NCBI GenBank assembly: GCA_045631905.1
Contig: JAZQVO010000037.1
Coordinates: 1 to 64,000 of the forward strand
Length of the DNA: 64,000 nt
Reading direction: 5' to 3'
From: HGM04593 sp045631905
Lineage (GTDB): Bacteria > Bacteroidota > Bacteroidia > Bacteroidales > Bacteroidaceae
The notes under the pieces are model-generated. The model was not told where the DNA came from. It made no database searches and worked only from the letters and a program-made list of their open reading frames with translations. How positions within the stretch are numbered: position 1 is the stretch's first letter; every line of letters starts with the position of its first letter. Shown piece by piece: positions 26,056 to 35,387 of this stretch. Both the position numbers and the translations under genes were made by a program.

Positions 26056-26934
26056 TCAAAAATCATTTGCCAATAATTTTAATTGAGCGAACATGCTTGG
26101 CGTGTCAAATTCACCAGTATCCGCATTCTGCTCTACTTCAATGTATTCCTTCTTTATGATGAAAGATGTATCAATAATACCTTCATTGTTATTTGGCATC
26201 TTTCCTTTAACTCGAATCCTATTAATTTTAGAATTCGAACCACTAAAATGAGAAATAACTTGATAAAGACTATTTTTTATAGATTTCTTTTTCTCTGATT
26301 TCAAAGATAGTACCATATTCTCTTGGATATCTTCTGTTATTTCGCAAAAATTCAGTGCATCAGAACCCAATAAAGACTTATTAATGAACAATTCTGCACA
26401 CACAACACGACTCATACTATCAAGAACTTCGCGGAAATCATCTCTTGGAACCATGGAAAAAGTAAACTTACCAATAATCCTCTCTTCAGTAGAATTGTTA
26501 TATAGAACAATAAAACTATTCAAATATTCGACAATATTAGACATTGTCATCAGATTGAGACCAGTTTCAAGAAAGACAATAGCATCATTATCTTTGAATT
26601 TTAGTAAAACATGTGTTTTTATTTGTTCGCCTTCCTCTATCCTTTTAGGATTCTCTCTTGCTTCAACAGTGTTTTTATCAAGCAAAGGTGCTCGATAACT
26701 ATGTTTTGCACTTTTAAAAAGTAATTCCACGCAATGGGTTCTTTCGTCAAAACGATAATTTTCAACGAAACAAAACTTATCTTTAGTTATGTTATATTTT
26801 CGTTGGACTTTTGGTAATGCACCAATGTTACTTAACAAAACAAGTAAATTGCTTTCAACATTAGCAAACACTTCTTCATTTTCAACCATTGATGAGAGGT
26901 GTAGCCAATTAAAACTTATTTTTCTTTTTTGCAT
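26056..26934 (-). CDS. Unknown 292-aa protein, first gene of the Abi-like module
   Basis: Soluble, no signal peptide or membrane segment. I see a beta-rich middle with IVFLETGLNLMTMSNIVEYL, then MVPRDDFREVLDSMSRVVCA and ELFINKSLLGSD, and a C-terminal IIDTSFIIKKEYIEVEQNAD. No catalytic motif is recognisable. It is adjacent to (or overlapping) the membrane-protein gene and 109 bp downstream of the restriction operon, on the same strand. AT content resembles the rest of the island. A sensor or DNA/RNA-binding role is possible but not shown. Confidence 0.65.
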   Translation of the reverse strand: MQKRKISFNWLHLSSMVENEEVFANVESNLLVLLSNIGALPKVQRKYNITKDKFCFVENYRFDERTHCVELLFKSAKHSYRAPLLDKNTVEARENPKRIEEGEQIKTHVLLKFKDNDAIVFLETGLNLMTMSNIVEYLNSFIVLYNNSTEERIIGKFTFSMVPRDDFREVLDSMSRVVCAELFINKSLLGSDALNFCEITEDIQENMVLSLKSEKKKSIKNSLYQVISHFSGSNSKINRIRVKGKMPNNNEGIIDTSFIIKKEYIEVEQNADTGEFDTPSMFAQLKLLANDF

Positions 26935-27043
26935 AAAATCATTACATTAATTCATAATCAATCAACAAGATTCAACAAACTATTCAGCTAGAGCATCAGG
27001 AACCATTCGTTAGTTTTCCTTATGCTTGTTGAGTTATTTTTTA

Positions 27044-28453
27044 TTAACATAGAAGTTTGTCAAGTACCGTATCTGTAAACGTTCTCCAAATCTCAAGTTT
27101 AACTTTCTTGTAGTCTTCGAATAACTGACCGACATACTCAATCTCAAACACGAGTCGAAAATCATTCTTATCTTCTTCTAGTTGTCCCTCCTTGCGAGTT
27201 CCTACCCTTGCTATCTTGATAAAATACAAATCACGTATTCCCTTATTTTTCATATAAGGCATGAAATAATACAATTTATTTAAGGCTACTGTTGAAGGGA
27301 ACTTCTTACCTGTGTAATATACTTTAGCAGATCTGTCAAGATATTGGTCAATATTATCAGCCTTTACCAAACTGACAAGTACGTTCTTTGATTTATCTAT
27401 ATCCAAATGAATATTGATATCTTGTTCATTCTCGACAATACATGTTGGATATTGTTCCTTTATTTCAGCAAAATTCACTAGAGGTACTTCCAAAGTTTTT
27501 TGCAATGAACGTGTAACATGCCACATTAATATTGGAGGTACAGCATTACCTATTGCTTTATATTGACGTATTTGCGATACTGAATCAAAGCAAAAAGAAT
27601 CCGGGAAAGATTGAATACGAGCAACCTCTCTAGTTGAAAAACGTCTGTATTTCCCTCCTACCATATAAACTGGATCTGTGCTATTAAGACTAACCTTTGC
27701 TAAATGCGCACTTATGGTATTGCATGGTTCAGTCAAAGACATAACACGTCCTTTGTTCATTTTTTCACGAACAGCCATCATCCCTGCTACTGCTTTTTCA
27801 CTGAAAAATAATGTTTGATTATGGTTTGATTCTTCCATAATTACATCTCCAAGTACTTTACGCTCGGAACTTTTTACTTTCATTGGATAATGAAATTTTT
27901 GAAAATCCTCAAAGTTACGAAAGCCAACAATAATAACTCGCTCTCTTTTTTGAGGAACACCATATTCTGAAGCATTTAGCAATTTGTGAACAACAGTATA
28001 ACCAGCATCACAAAACTCTTTCATTATCATCGGAAATGCCTTACCTTTATTTGCCGATAATATACCTTTTACATTTTCTGCAATAAAGAATCTAGGTTGT
28101 CGTTCTTTAAGAATTTTTACCATCTCAAAGAAAAGCATCCCCCTTTCATCCTTATACCCCAGTCTTGGGGGATTTTGTGCAGAGATAGAGAATGACTGAC
28201 AAGGAAAACCACCGATAAGCATATCAAATTGAGGCATCTCCTCAATCTTTATATTACGTACATCATTTACTACACACTTGTGGGTAAAATTATCGTTGTA
28301 TATTTTTGTACAATATTCATCATTATCAACAGCATAGACTATTTCAAATGGATTCTTTTTATACTCCTTACCTAAATAAGAAAATCCTCCAATGATACCT
28401 AAATCCATACCTCCACATCCGCAGAATAGTGAAGCGACTTTTATCTTTTCCAT
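27044..28453 (-). CDS. DNA (cytosine-5) methyltransferase, type II restriction system (M2)
   Basis: 469 residues with the C5-methylase motifs: I SLFCGCGGMDLGI, IV GGFPCQSFSIS with the catalytic Cys, VI ENVKGIL, VIII QKRERVIIVGF, and X IGNAVPPIL near residue 305. About 150 residues follow motif X, an unusual C-terminal extension without recognised motifs. Start overlaps the nuclease gene by 13 bp, so the two are translationally coupled. With the second methylase at 29910 it probably protects the two strands of an asymmetric site. Confidence 0.93.
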   Translation of the reverse strand: MEKIKVASLFCGCGGMDLGIIGGFSYLGKEYKKNPFEIVYAVDNDEYCTKIYNDNFTHKCVVNDVRNIKIEEMPQFDMLIGGFPCQSFSISAQNPPRLGYKDERGMLFFEMVKILKERQPRFFIAENVKGILSANKGKAFPMIMKEFCDAGYTVVHKLLNASEYGVPQKRERVIIVGFRNFEDFQKFHYPMKVKSSERKVLGDVIMEESNHNQTLFFSEKAVAGMMAVREKMNKGRVMSLTEPCNTISAHLAKVSLNSTDPVYMVGGKYRRFSTREVARIQSFPDSFCFDSVSQIRQYKAIGNAVPPILMWHVTRSLQKTLEVPLVNFAEIKEQYPTCIVENEQDINIHLDIDKSKNVLVSLVKADNIDQYLDRSAKVYYTGKKFPSTVALNKLYYFMPYMKNKGIRDLYFIKIARVGTRKEGQLEEDKNDFRLVFEIEYVGQLFEDYKKVKLEIWRTFTDTVLDKLLC

Positions 28454-29928
28454 GATAACAATTCTGTTGGTTCAAAGTGTTCTGTAGAGAAAGTTATTTC
28501 CATACCATCACGCGGCTCAGCTTCAATTTTGTCGCTTTTGTATAATGCAACAGGATTACGAAGGATGAATAATATTTTCTCCTTCTCGCTCAACATAAGA
28601 CGGTATACGCAATAGTGTTCTTTGATTGTAGAAGCAACTCTCCATTCATTTGGTGACATATGGAATCCATACATCTGTATTCGTTGTTTACTAATTGTTG
28701 TCTTAACTTCTATATATCTATGGTCTTCTGTTCCATCTGCCTCAAAACTATCAATATCAAATCCAGGATGATATGTTGGACTATCTACTATTTGAACCAA
28801 TTTTACAAATTCATCATATCCATTGATTTTTAGACGCATCTTTTCATGGCCGCATACAATTGCTTCACCAAGATTTCCTATATCTTTGGTTGTTCTATCA
28901 TCAGATGATACAATATCCTTTATTCTGTCATCAAACACGACATCAATTACTTCACTCTGAGCAATGATAGAACGAATGTCAGTCTTGAACAAATTAGGTT
29001 TCATAGAGTTGTTGACATATTCAAACCATAATGGTTCTATTTTGGACAACTCCCTCGTTTCTATTCTATTCTTTTTATAGAATAATTCGTAACCACTAAA
29101 CCATGTTACATCATTGGCAAATATATTAAGAGAAACTTGTTCATTACCTTTCATAAAATAATAGCCGTTATGTTTCTCTAACAAATTTGCAATCTCCATG
29201 TAATCAAGAATATCACCTGCATATCGAGTCATATCCCCCTTTGAGCGTGCCGTACCCGTCAGTGATAAAGTTTTCGGGTCACTGGGATTGTAATATTTTA
29301 TTTTGTTTTTTCTATTATCTATAATATTTTTGGCTATTTGCTCAGGTGTAATTTTGCCACTTGTGACTCGTATGTCATTAAAGATACAGTAAGTAGCCTC
29401 CTCTGCAGACAACGACATTTCTTTTGTACTGCCTGTTTCTCCTAACAATTTATTACCAGACATAAGTACCTGAATGATAGTACGAGCAGGTTTAAATCTT
29501 ATTTCATGATAAATAATATCTTTCAAATCCTGAGGTTTCATATGTCCTCCGGGAAATTGGAAAGAAAAAAGGAATAACCTAAGAAATTGAGTTAAGTCTT
29601 GGTTCTCATGGAGGAAGACTGCCATTTTAGAAGTTTCCGTTATGTTTGCTTCTTTGTCCTCTTTATAAAAACCGAATAACGCAGGTATTTCCGTACGCCA
29701 ATTATGTAAAGTTTTTTCTGCCATGTCAATATTTCCAGGAAACATTTTAATGGCATTTAAATATCTACTACTATATTCTTCACATGAACATCTTGGAATT
29801 CTACAACACTCATTAGCCATATAAAGCAATACATTCTCTATATTACTTTTAAAACGTGGTCTCACAAAATGTATTCTATGCCAATATTTATCAGGTACTT
29901 GATAATATGTTACTTCTCTTCTTGCCAT
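28441..29928 (-). CDS. Restriction endonuclease with DUF3883-type PD-(D/E)xK domain
   Basis: 495 residues between two cognate methylases, overlapping both (19 bp upstream, 13 bp downstream). The C-terminal part holds GNLGEAIVCGHEKMRL, then HPGFDIDSF and YIEVKTTISKQ: a D...ExK nuclease arrangement as in DUF3883 (NO VEIN C-terminal) domains. The N-terminal 300 residues are unlike anything I recognise and probably carry target recognition (a winged-helix-like part near ATYCIFNDIRVTSGKITPEQ). Assigned as the restriction subunit from position and motif; cleavage has not been shown. Confidence 0.8.
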   Translation of the reverse strand: MARREVTYYQVPDKYWHRIHFVRPRFKSNIENVLLYMANECCRIPRCSCEEYSSRYLNAIKMFPGNIDMAEKTLHNWRTEIPALFGFYKEDKEANITETSKMAVFLHENQDLTQFLRLFLFSFQFPGGHMKPQDLKDIIYHEIRFKPARTIIQVLMSGNKLLGETGSTKEMSLSAEEATYCIFNDIRVTSGKITPEQIAKNIIDNRKNKIKYYNPSDPKTLSLTGTARSKGDMTRYAGDILDYMEIANLLEKHNGYYFMKGNEQVSLNIFANDVTWFSGYELFYKKNRIETRELSKIEPLWFEYVNNSMKPNLFKTDIRSIIAQSEVIDVVFDDRIKDIVSSDDRTTKDIGNLGEAIVCGHEKMRLKINGYDEFVKLVQIVDSPTYHPGFDIDSFEADGTEDHRYIEVKTTISKQRIQMYGFHMSPNEWRVASTIKEHYCVYRLMLSEKEKILFILRNPVALYKSDKIEAEPRDGMEITFSTEHFEPTELLSWKR

Positions 29929-30965
29929 AACATGTTTGATAATTGTTGGGCAATCGCTTTAGCCATAAGAGGTGGTACCGCATTACCCACTTGTTTATAT
30001 TGACTTGTTTTACTGCATTGGAAAATAAAATCATCAGGGAATGATTGTAATCTTGCGCTTTCTCTCACTGTTGGTATTCTATTCCATTTATAGTGAAAGT
30101 GATGACGATGTCCTGTATCTATTGTTATACTAGGTTTTGTACTACATAAGCGCGTCCAAGCAATGTGTACTTTTCTTGTCTGTTGTAAATCGTTCGGAAG
30201 ATCTTTGTAATTTCCACCATCTGGTACCATTGCAATGATTTCTTTTGTTTTTTCATTGTGCATAGTGGTTTCATGGTTGTAAACTCCCAAACTACACTTG
30301 CGAGCATAAAGTTGAAAATCACTTTTAGCTTCAGTTGGATATGGTGAACCATTAGGAATAGACTCTTCCGTCAAATCGCTTAAAGCTTCAAATGAGGTTA
30401 TCTTATCTTGCATATATGGTGCAGGAAACACAAAGTCTCTTCCGTCTGCCAGACCCACAAAAACTGCCCTTCGTCTATTTTGTGGAACACCATAATCCGA
30501 GGCTGTGATAACTTGAACACTAACTTTATACCCTAATTGTTCAAAATCCTTAATGATGGAATCTTTCACTATACCACCACCTATACTTAGTATGTTCGGC
30601 ACATTTTCCATCACAAAGGCATGAGGATGGAAGCAGTCAACAAAATTGACAAAAGCCTTATAAAGTTTATTTCGTTCGTCTTCTATAATTCTTTTCCCTG
30701 CAACGGAAAACCCTTGACAAGGTGGACCTCCAATAATTACATCAATATCTGAAATTCCATATTCTTCCTTTACTTTATATGGATCTATAGTTGCCAAATC
30801 TCCACACAAAGTCTTTGCATCAGTTCTATTATAAGCATATGTATTTAAAGCATCCTTCCAATTGTCAATTGCAAGAATACCTGTAAAACCAGACATTTCA
30901 AAGCCCAATGACAAACCTCCACAACCAGAAAACAAGTCAATAAAAGTATACTTATTTTTTTTCAT
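29910..30965 (-). CDS. DNA (cytosine-5) methyltransferase, type II restriction system (M1)
   Basis: 351 residues, a compact C5 methylase. Motifs: I DLFSGCGGLSLGFEMSG, IV IGGPPCQGFSVAGKR, VI MENVPNIL, VIII PQNRRRAVFVGL, and X QVGNAVPPLMAKAIA. Its target-recognition region differs clearly from that of the methylase at 27044, so the two are not recent duplicates. Lies 22 bp downstream of the controller gene and overlaps the nuclease gene, giving the order C-M-R-M on one strand. Confidence 0.94.
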   Translation of the reverse strand: MKKNKYTFIDLFSGCGGLSLGFEMSGFTGILAIDNWKDALNTYAYNRTDAKTLCGDLATIDPYKVKEEYGISDIDVIIGGPPCQGFSVAGKRIIEDERNKLYKAFVNFVDCFHPHAFVMENVPNILSIGGGIVKDSIIKDFEQLGYKVSVQVITASDYGVPQNRRRAVFVGLADGRDFVFPAPYMQDKITSFEALSDLTEESIPNGSPYPTEAKSDFQLYARKCSLGVYNHETTMHNEKTKEIIAMVPDGGNYKDLPNDLQQTRKVHIAWTRLCSTKPSITIDTGHRHHFHYKWNRIPTVRESARLQSFPDDFIFQCSKTSQYKQVGNAVPPLMAKAIAQQLSNMLWQEEK

Positions 30966-30987
30966 GATTCATTTAATTAAACTTATT

Positions 30988-31194
30988 TCATTCTTTTATC
31001 GACCATAACAGGTCTTTGACATCAACATCAAGAGCTTTCGCGATGGCTACCAAAGTTTCTAAATTGGGTTGCATAGTGTTAGTACACCATTTTGAAACAG
31101 TAGCAGGATCTTTTCCTACTTGTTCTGACAACCATTTATTAGTGCGTTTCTTTTCTGCAAGCACCACTTTAAGACGATTTATATCCTGTGCCAT
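30988..31194 (-). CDS. XRE-family controller (C) protein of the restriction system
   Basis: 68 residues: LKVVLAEKKRTNKWLSEQVG followed by KDPATVSKWCTNTMQPNLET, a single Cro/CI HTH. Position directly before the first methylase is typical of C proteins that delay nuclease expression until methylation is complete. The region upstream of the start has two TAAAGATT direct repeats that could be its operator, but I could not define a C-box. Confidence 0.85.
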   Translation of the reverse strand: MAQDINRLKVVLAEKKRTNKWLSEQVGKDPATVSKWCTNTMQPNLETLVAIAKALDVDVKDLLWSIKE

Positions 31195-31250
31195 ATCTAT
31201 ATTAATCTTTATCAGTTAATTCCGTAAAATCTTTAACGCTCAGCTAAATT

Positions 31251-31496
31251 TTATTCTTCAAGTATATCTTCGAGACATATATCACAAAGAACCCCTTTCT
31301 CTTTCATGTATCCAGTCAAATCCAACATTAAGTAGCGTTCACTGAATGTATGCAAAACATCGTATGAGGGTATAATATAGTCATATAAAATGCCTGACTT
31401 CTCCAAGCGACTATAAATCTCTTCCTGGGGCAGCTTCAATAATATGGAAAGTCTGCTTATGCAAAACGTCACAAATTCAAGTGTCTTTTTATCCAT
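31251..31496 (-). CDS. DUF3791-family small protein
   Basis: 81 residues. The pattern KKTLEFVTFCISRLSILLKL, YSRLEKSGILYDYIIPSYDV and LHTFSERYLMLDL fits DUF3791, a short family often encoded next to DUF3990 proteins in toxin-antitoxin-like pairs. No DUF3990 partner is seen here, so it may be an orphan. It lies 57 bp upstream of the controller gene on the same strand. Confidence 0.7.
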   Translation of the reverse strand: MDKKTLEFVTFCISRLSILLKLPQEEIYSRLEKSGILYDYIIPSYDVLHTFSERYLMLDLTGYMKEKGVLCDICLEDILEE

Positions 31497-31988
31497 AATA
31501 TCTTACCTATTATAATATTATACTAATATTTGTCCTACTTTTATAGCATAACTATAAGCAAAAGTAATAAGAATATATGAGAATAAAGACTTTTTTGTTG
31601 ATTTACTTCGACTTTTCTTAAAAATATCATCAAAAGATTGAATTATGATGCATTTACTTGAAAGATTTTAAGCATATCATCATTTTCTTGGTACTTGCTG
31701 TGGTTTCTTGGGTACTAGATTCATTTTCTTGGGTACTTTATTGTGGATTACGATTATCAACCTGGCCTTTCTACGTAATAAGTAAAAAAACAATCTTCGC
31801 ATGAACTTTACAGAAATTAGTAAAACGCCTCATATACAAAAGTATGGACTTTAAGATGATTTATATTTTTGAGCTATAACTCGATTTTTTTTAGACTTAT
31901 AGCTCAGTGCGTACGGAAAATATTGTATTTTACAAAGCCTAAAAAATCAATAAAATGTAGCAGAATTGTGTATTTTATGTGTTTTCTT
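31497..31988. other. AT-rich non-coding part of the island's right end
   Basis: Almost 500 bp without a gene. It contains three direct repeats at 31684-31737 and a hairpin (GAGCTATAA 31871-31879 / TTATAGCTC 31897-31905). Nothing else recognised. Confidence 0.5.
31684..31737. repeat. Three direct repeats TTTCTTGGGTACT, about two helical turns apart
   Basis: Copies begin at 31684 (one G missing), 31704 and 31725, spaced 20 and 21 bp, all in the same orientation. Such phasing suggests a protein-binding array on one face of the DNA, for example arm-type integrase or excisionase sites or iterons of a lost element. Confidence 0.6.
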
Positions 31989-32183
31989 TTGGTTGTTAGG
32001 GTAGAATATCATACCTTTGCATTGGTTTTGTAACATGTTGATTATCAATGCTTATTTTGATTCTTGCAACATGGACGCAACATCCGGTGCTAACGCATTG
32101 ATAGTGAATAACAGTTGATTTCGAGGAAGACAAGTAAAATAAATACAACAATTAATCCCCCCGGTAGCGCTACCGGGGGGATT
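31989..32183 (+). ncRNA. Candidate short transcript with own promoter and terminator
   Basis: TTG (31989-31991), 20 nt, TACCTTTG (32012-32019) is an exact Bacteroidota promoter. About 160 nt downstream is a perfect 30-bp GC-rich palindrome (15-bp arms, AATCCCCCCGGTAGC at 32154-32168) followed by ATTGTTATAAT. The only ORF between is the 27-codon frame 32035-32118. It could be a small RNA, or an mRNA leader whose gene was deleted (for example the leader of an integrase). Confidence 0.5.
32035..32118 (+). CDS. Possible 27-residue leader peptide
   Basis: ATG at 32035 reads MLIINAYFDSCNMDATSGAN and ends LIVNNS before TGA. It lies inside the candidate transcript, about 9 nt after the predicted start site, so there is little room for a ribosome-binding site. 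Could be chance. Confidence 0.25.
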   Translation: MLIINAYFDSCNMDATSGANALIVNNS

Positions 32184-32460
32184 GTTATAATATCACACTA
32201 TTGCATACAGCAAATCATTTAACACCCCCCACTTTCTCACACCCTTTACAAGCGATATAACCAACGACGTTCCTCCCCAAAGCAGAAAGAGTACAACATC
32301 GCCTATTTTAAAAGTATCGCTTGCAACCACACGACCTCCCGATAAATTCAAGACAAGCAACATTTACGCTCCACACTATAAAACAATAACAGGACAACAA
32401 TATAAAACAGAACAGGGAACCCTTTTTTACCTATACCTTATAACATCTAATACAACAAAA
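32184..32460. other. Intergenic stretch, nothing recognised
   Basis: AT-rich, with no ORF, promoter or repeat I can support. It separates the island from the calcium-ATPase terminator. Confidence 0.5.
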
Positions 32461-32487
32461 TGCGGTAGATAACACCTATCTACCGCA
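32461..32487 (-). terminator. Terminator of the calcium-ATPase gene
   Basis: Perfect 11-bp arms (TGCGGTAGATA / TATCTACCGCA) around ACACC; on the minus strand it is followed by TTTTG. Lies 30 bp past the ATPase stop. Confidence 0.8.
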
Positions 32488-32516
32488 ATATAATACCAAT
32501 AAAAAGAGTAGCGTTT

Positions 32517-35279
32517 CTATCCTCTTTTTCTTGAAAAACAAGCCACGACAAACCTGAACAAATCGGGGAGAATGAGTACCGGAGATGTAACAAGCACAAT
32601 ACACAACCAATCTTCGAAACTCAAAGGTTCAACCCCAAAGAGCCCTCCTGCATAATTCACAATGAGCACTTGCCCTAAAAGAATAACAACAAATATCAAC
32701 ATAAAACTTGCGCCGTACAACTGCCCCCAACGCTTTTTAGCTGTAACAAGATGGGCTATATCCTGAATAAGGCTTCTTTTGGTTCTAAAATATCGTGCAT
32801 TAAACAAATTCCAAAGTTGCAACATCACAAAAACCGAGAAGAATATTGCATGCTCATATGGGGTAAGGCCTACGCCTCCTGCCGAAGCGTCGGACAGACC
32901 GGCAAACAACCGCTTAATATTTTCCCAAGACAGCACCTCGGACAACGAGGCTACATCATTATGGGACAAGAATATCCACAACAAAGCCAGAGAGACAAAG
33001 AAGAAGCCACCAACCAACAATATGCGCACAAACATAGAACGGTTTATTATATGCTCGTTGGTGCTGCGAGGCTTATCGTCGAGCACAGCCTCTTCGGCAG
33101 GCAAAGAAGAGAGAGCCATCGCCGCAAAGGTATCCATAATGAGGTTTACCCACAACATCTGTGTCACGGTTAATGGCGAGTCGAGCCCGAGAAGAGCACC
33201 CAACAACACTATCAAGCAAGCACAAACATTTATTGTCATTTGGAATATTATGAAACGCCTGATATTGCGATAGAGCGAACGCCCCCACATTATAGCCTTG
33301 TTTATGCTCGAAAAAGAGTTATCAATAATGGTTATGTCGCTTGCCTCCTTTGCACGCGATGTACCATCGCCCATAGAAAGGCCCACCTGAGCTTTGCTCA
33401 ACGCAGGAGCATCGTTGGTGCCATCGCCTGTCACCGCCACGACCTCTCCACTCTGCTGTAACAAAGTTACCAAGCGAGCTTTATCGTTGGGGCGGGCACG
33501 TGATATAATCTTAAATTCGGGATTTCTCACCAACTCATAGGCCTCCTTGTCGGACATAGCATTAAAATCGGGGCCGGTAACAAGCTGTGGAGGCTCATCT
33601 TCACCCAACAACCCTATTTGACGACCTATCTCGTTGGCTGTTCCCGGAGTATCACCTGTTACTATTATAACACGTACACCTGCACGGTTTCGACAAGTAT
33701 CAATAGCCTCTTTAACATCGTCTCTTACAGGGTCGGCTATTGCCACAACACCGGTAAAAAAGAGAGGCTCGGGAACACCCCTAACTATTCGCTGGCAAGC
33801 AAAAGCCAGAGTACGCATTGCTTTTGCCTGATAAACTTTCAGCGTCTCATCAATTTCGTTCCTCGACACCTTACCGGCAATAGCATCGCACATCTCCATC
33901 ACAATCTCCGGAGCACCTTTTATAAGCCTCATCGACACACCATCTTCCAACTGTATGGTAGTAGACATATATTTTGTCTCGGTGGAGAAAGGTATACACT
34001 CCAAGACTGTGACTTCGGCCCTCATAGCCCCATAATCACCACCCTGTTCGTGCAACCATTTAAGCAATGCCCCTTCTGTGGGGTTGCCTATTACACGCAA
34101 AGAGCCTGAATCTTCAAAAAAAAGTTCGGCAGTTGAGTTTACTGCTATATTAAGACGGATAGTCTCTTCTGTTTCATCTCCATAGAAAGCATGCTCGACT
34201 ACTGTCATTTGATTTTTGGTGAGCGTACCTGTTTTGTCGGTGCAAATTACCGTTGTTGCACCCATCGTTTCACACGCATGCAGTTTCCTCACAAGATTCT
34301 TCTCCTTCAACATCTTTCGCATGCTCAATGCCAGGCTAACTGTGACACTCATAGGAAGCCCTTCGGGCACTGCCACAACGATAAGCGTCACGGCTATCAT
34401 AACCGATGCCAACACAAACTCCAAGGTTTCTATTAGTTCCCTATCGGCGACAGCAACATCGCTAAAAAAGAAATATAGCGTAAGACGGCTCACCACGATA
34501 GCTCCCGCTATAACAAAACTTATTATGGAGATTATTTTGCTAAGTTGATTTAATTGTTTGTTCAAAGGTGTCTCCACATCGCTACCTTCGCGAGTGTGAG
34601 CCACACCTTTACCCTCTTCGGTTTCCATACCTACCGCCTCGACACGATAGACAGCATTGCCTTCAATAACTATCGAGCCACGTAATAGAAAATCACAAGG
34701 ATAGGTAGCCTCCCTTTCACTATGCGCCTTGTCCAAGGACTTGTTCGAATAGAGCTCGCCTGTAAAGTTCGATTCATCGACGCGCAGTTGAGTCGATTCT
34801 ATAAGATAGCCGTCGGCCGGTATCTCGTCGCCACTTTCGAGCCTTACAATATCGCCAACCACCACATCACACTTTTCAACCTCCATAAAGTGTGGTTGTT
34901 CACCGTTTTTTCTACGCCTTAAAACCTTTACGGGACGCGCATCTTTCACTTTGTTAAGTATCTCGAACTCACGACCAGCTTTTAACTCAAAAATAAAAGC
35001 GACTCCTGTTGCGAGCAACAAAGCTACGAGCACCCCCAACGGTTCCAAGAACAACTCGGCACCCTTATCGAGAGAAAAGAACTCATAAAAGGCAACAACA
35101 CAAGAAAGCAGAAAAACCACAAGCAGAACCACAATTATAGGGTCCTTGAATTTCTCTAAATATTGTTTCCAAAGAGACTCTTTTTCTGGTGGAGGAATAA
35201 TATTTTTCCCGGCACCGTTTTTCACGGCAACCGAATCATTGCTTAAACAAGAGGATATATAAGATTTTGTTTTGCTCAT
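32517..35279 (-). CDS. Calcium-translocating P-type ATPase (PMCA-like, type IIB)
   Basis: 920 residues from the ATG at 35279 (MSKTKSYISSC); the frame is open 20 codons further but without a better start. Phosphorylation site ICTDKTGTLTKNQ, transmembrane-4 motif VAVPEGLP, actuator SNFTGE and hinge TGDGTNDAPALSKAQVG are all intact. The E of PEGLP and the later N/D-rich helix (WVNLIMDTFAAMALS) fit a calcium pump of the plasma-membrane class. It exports Ca2+ from the cytoplasm at ATP cost. A minus-strand TATTTTTG box at 35298-35305 suggests its own promoter, but it also follows the TerB-like cluster by about 110 bp in the same direction. Confidence 0.92.
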   Translation of the reverse strand: MSKTKSYISSCLSNDSVAVKNGAGKNIIPPPEKESLWKQYLEKFKDPIIVVLLVVFLLSCVVAFYEFFSLDKGAELFLEPLGVLVALLLATGVAFIFELKAGREFEILNKVKDARPVKVLRRRKNGEQPHFMEVEKCDVVVGDIVRLESGDEIPADGYLIESTQLRVDESNFTGELYSNKSLDKAHSEREATYPCDFLLRGSIVIEGNAVYRVEAVGMETEEGKGVAHTREGSDVETPLNKQLNQLSKIISIISFVIAGAIVVSRLTLYFFFSDVAVADRELIETLEFVLASVMIAVTLIVVAVPEGLPMSVTVSLALSMRKMLKEKNLVRKLHACETMGATTVICTDKTGTLTKNQMTVVEHAFYGDETEETIRLNIAVNSTAELFFEDSGSLRVIGNPTEGALLKWLHEQGGDYGAMRAEVTVLECIPFSTETKYMSTTIQLEDGVSMRLIKGAPEIVMEMCDAIAGKVSRNEIDETLKVYQAKAMRTLAFACQRIVRGVPEPLFFTGVVAIADPVRDDVKEAIDTCRNRAGVRVIIVTGDTPGTANEIGRQIGLLGEDEPPQLVTGPDFNAMSDKEAYELVRNPEFKIISRARPNDKARLVTLLQQSGEVVAVTGDGTNDAPALSKAQVGLSMGDGTSRAKEASDITIIDNSFSSINKAIMWGRSLYRNIRRFIIFQMTINVCACLIVLLGALLGLDSPLTVTQMLWVNLIMDTFAAMALSSLPAEEAVLDDKPRSTNEHIINRSMFVRILLVGGFFFVSLALLWIFLSHNDVASLSEVLSWENIKRLFAGLSDASAGGVGLTPYEHAIFFSVFVMLQLWNLFNARYFRTKRSLIQDIAHLVTAKKRWGQLYGASFMLIFVVILLGQVLIVNYAGGLFGVEPLSFEDWLCIVLVTSPVLILPDLFRFVVACFSRKRG

Positions 35280-35387
35280 TATTCGTTCGATTTTATGCAA
35301 AAATATCCTTTTACACCATATGCAGATATAAAAAACCAAACGATTGGATTTTGTTTATTCAAATTTTCATCAAACATACAGTATATA

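Noticed and set aside
25550..26934. Kiwa (KwaA/KwaB) as identity of the membrane/unknown pair
   Set aside because: Only size and four helices agree; gene order and the 292-residue sequence gave no recognisable DUF4868 motif.
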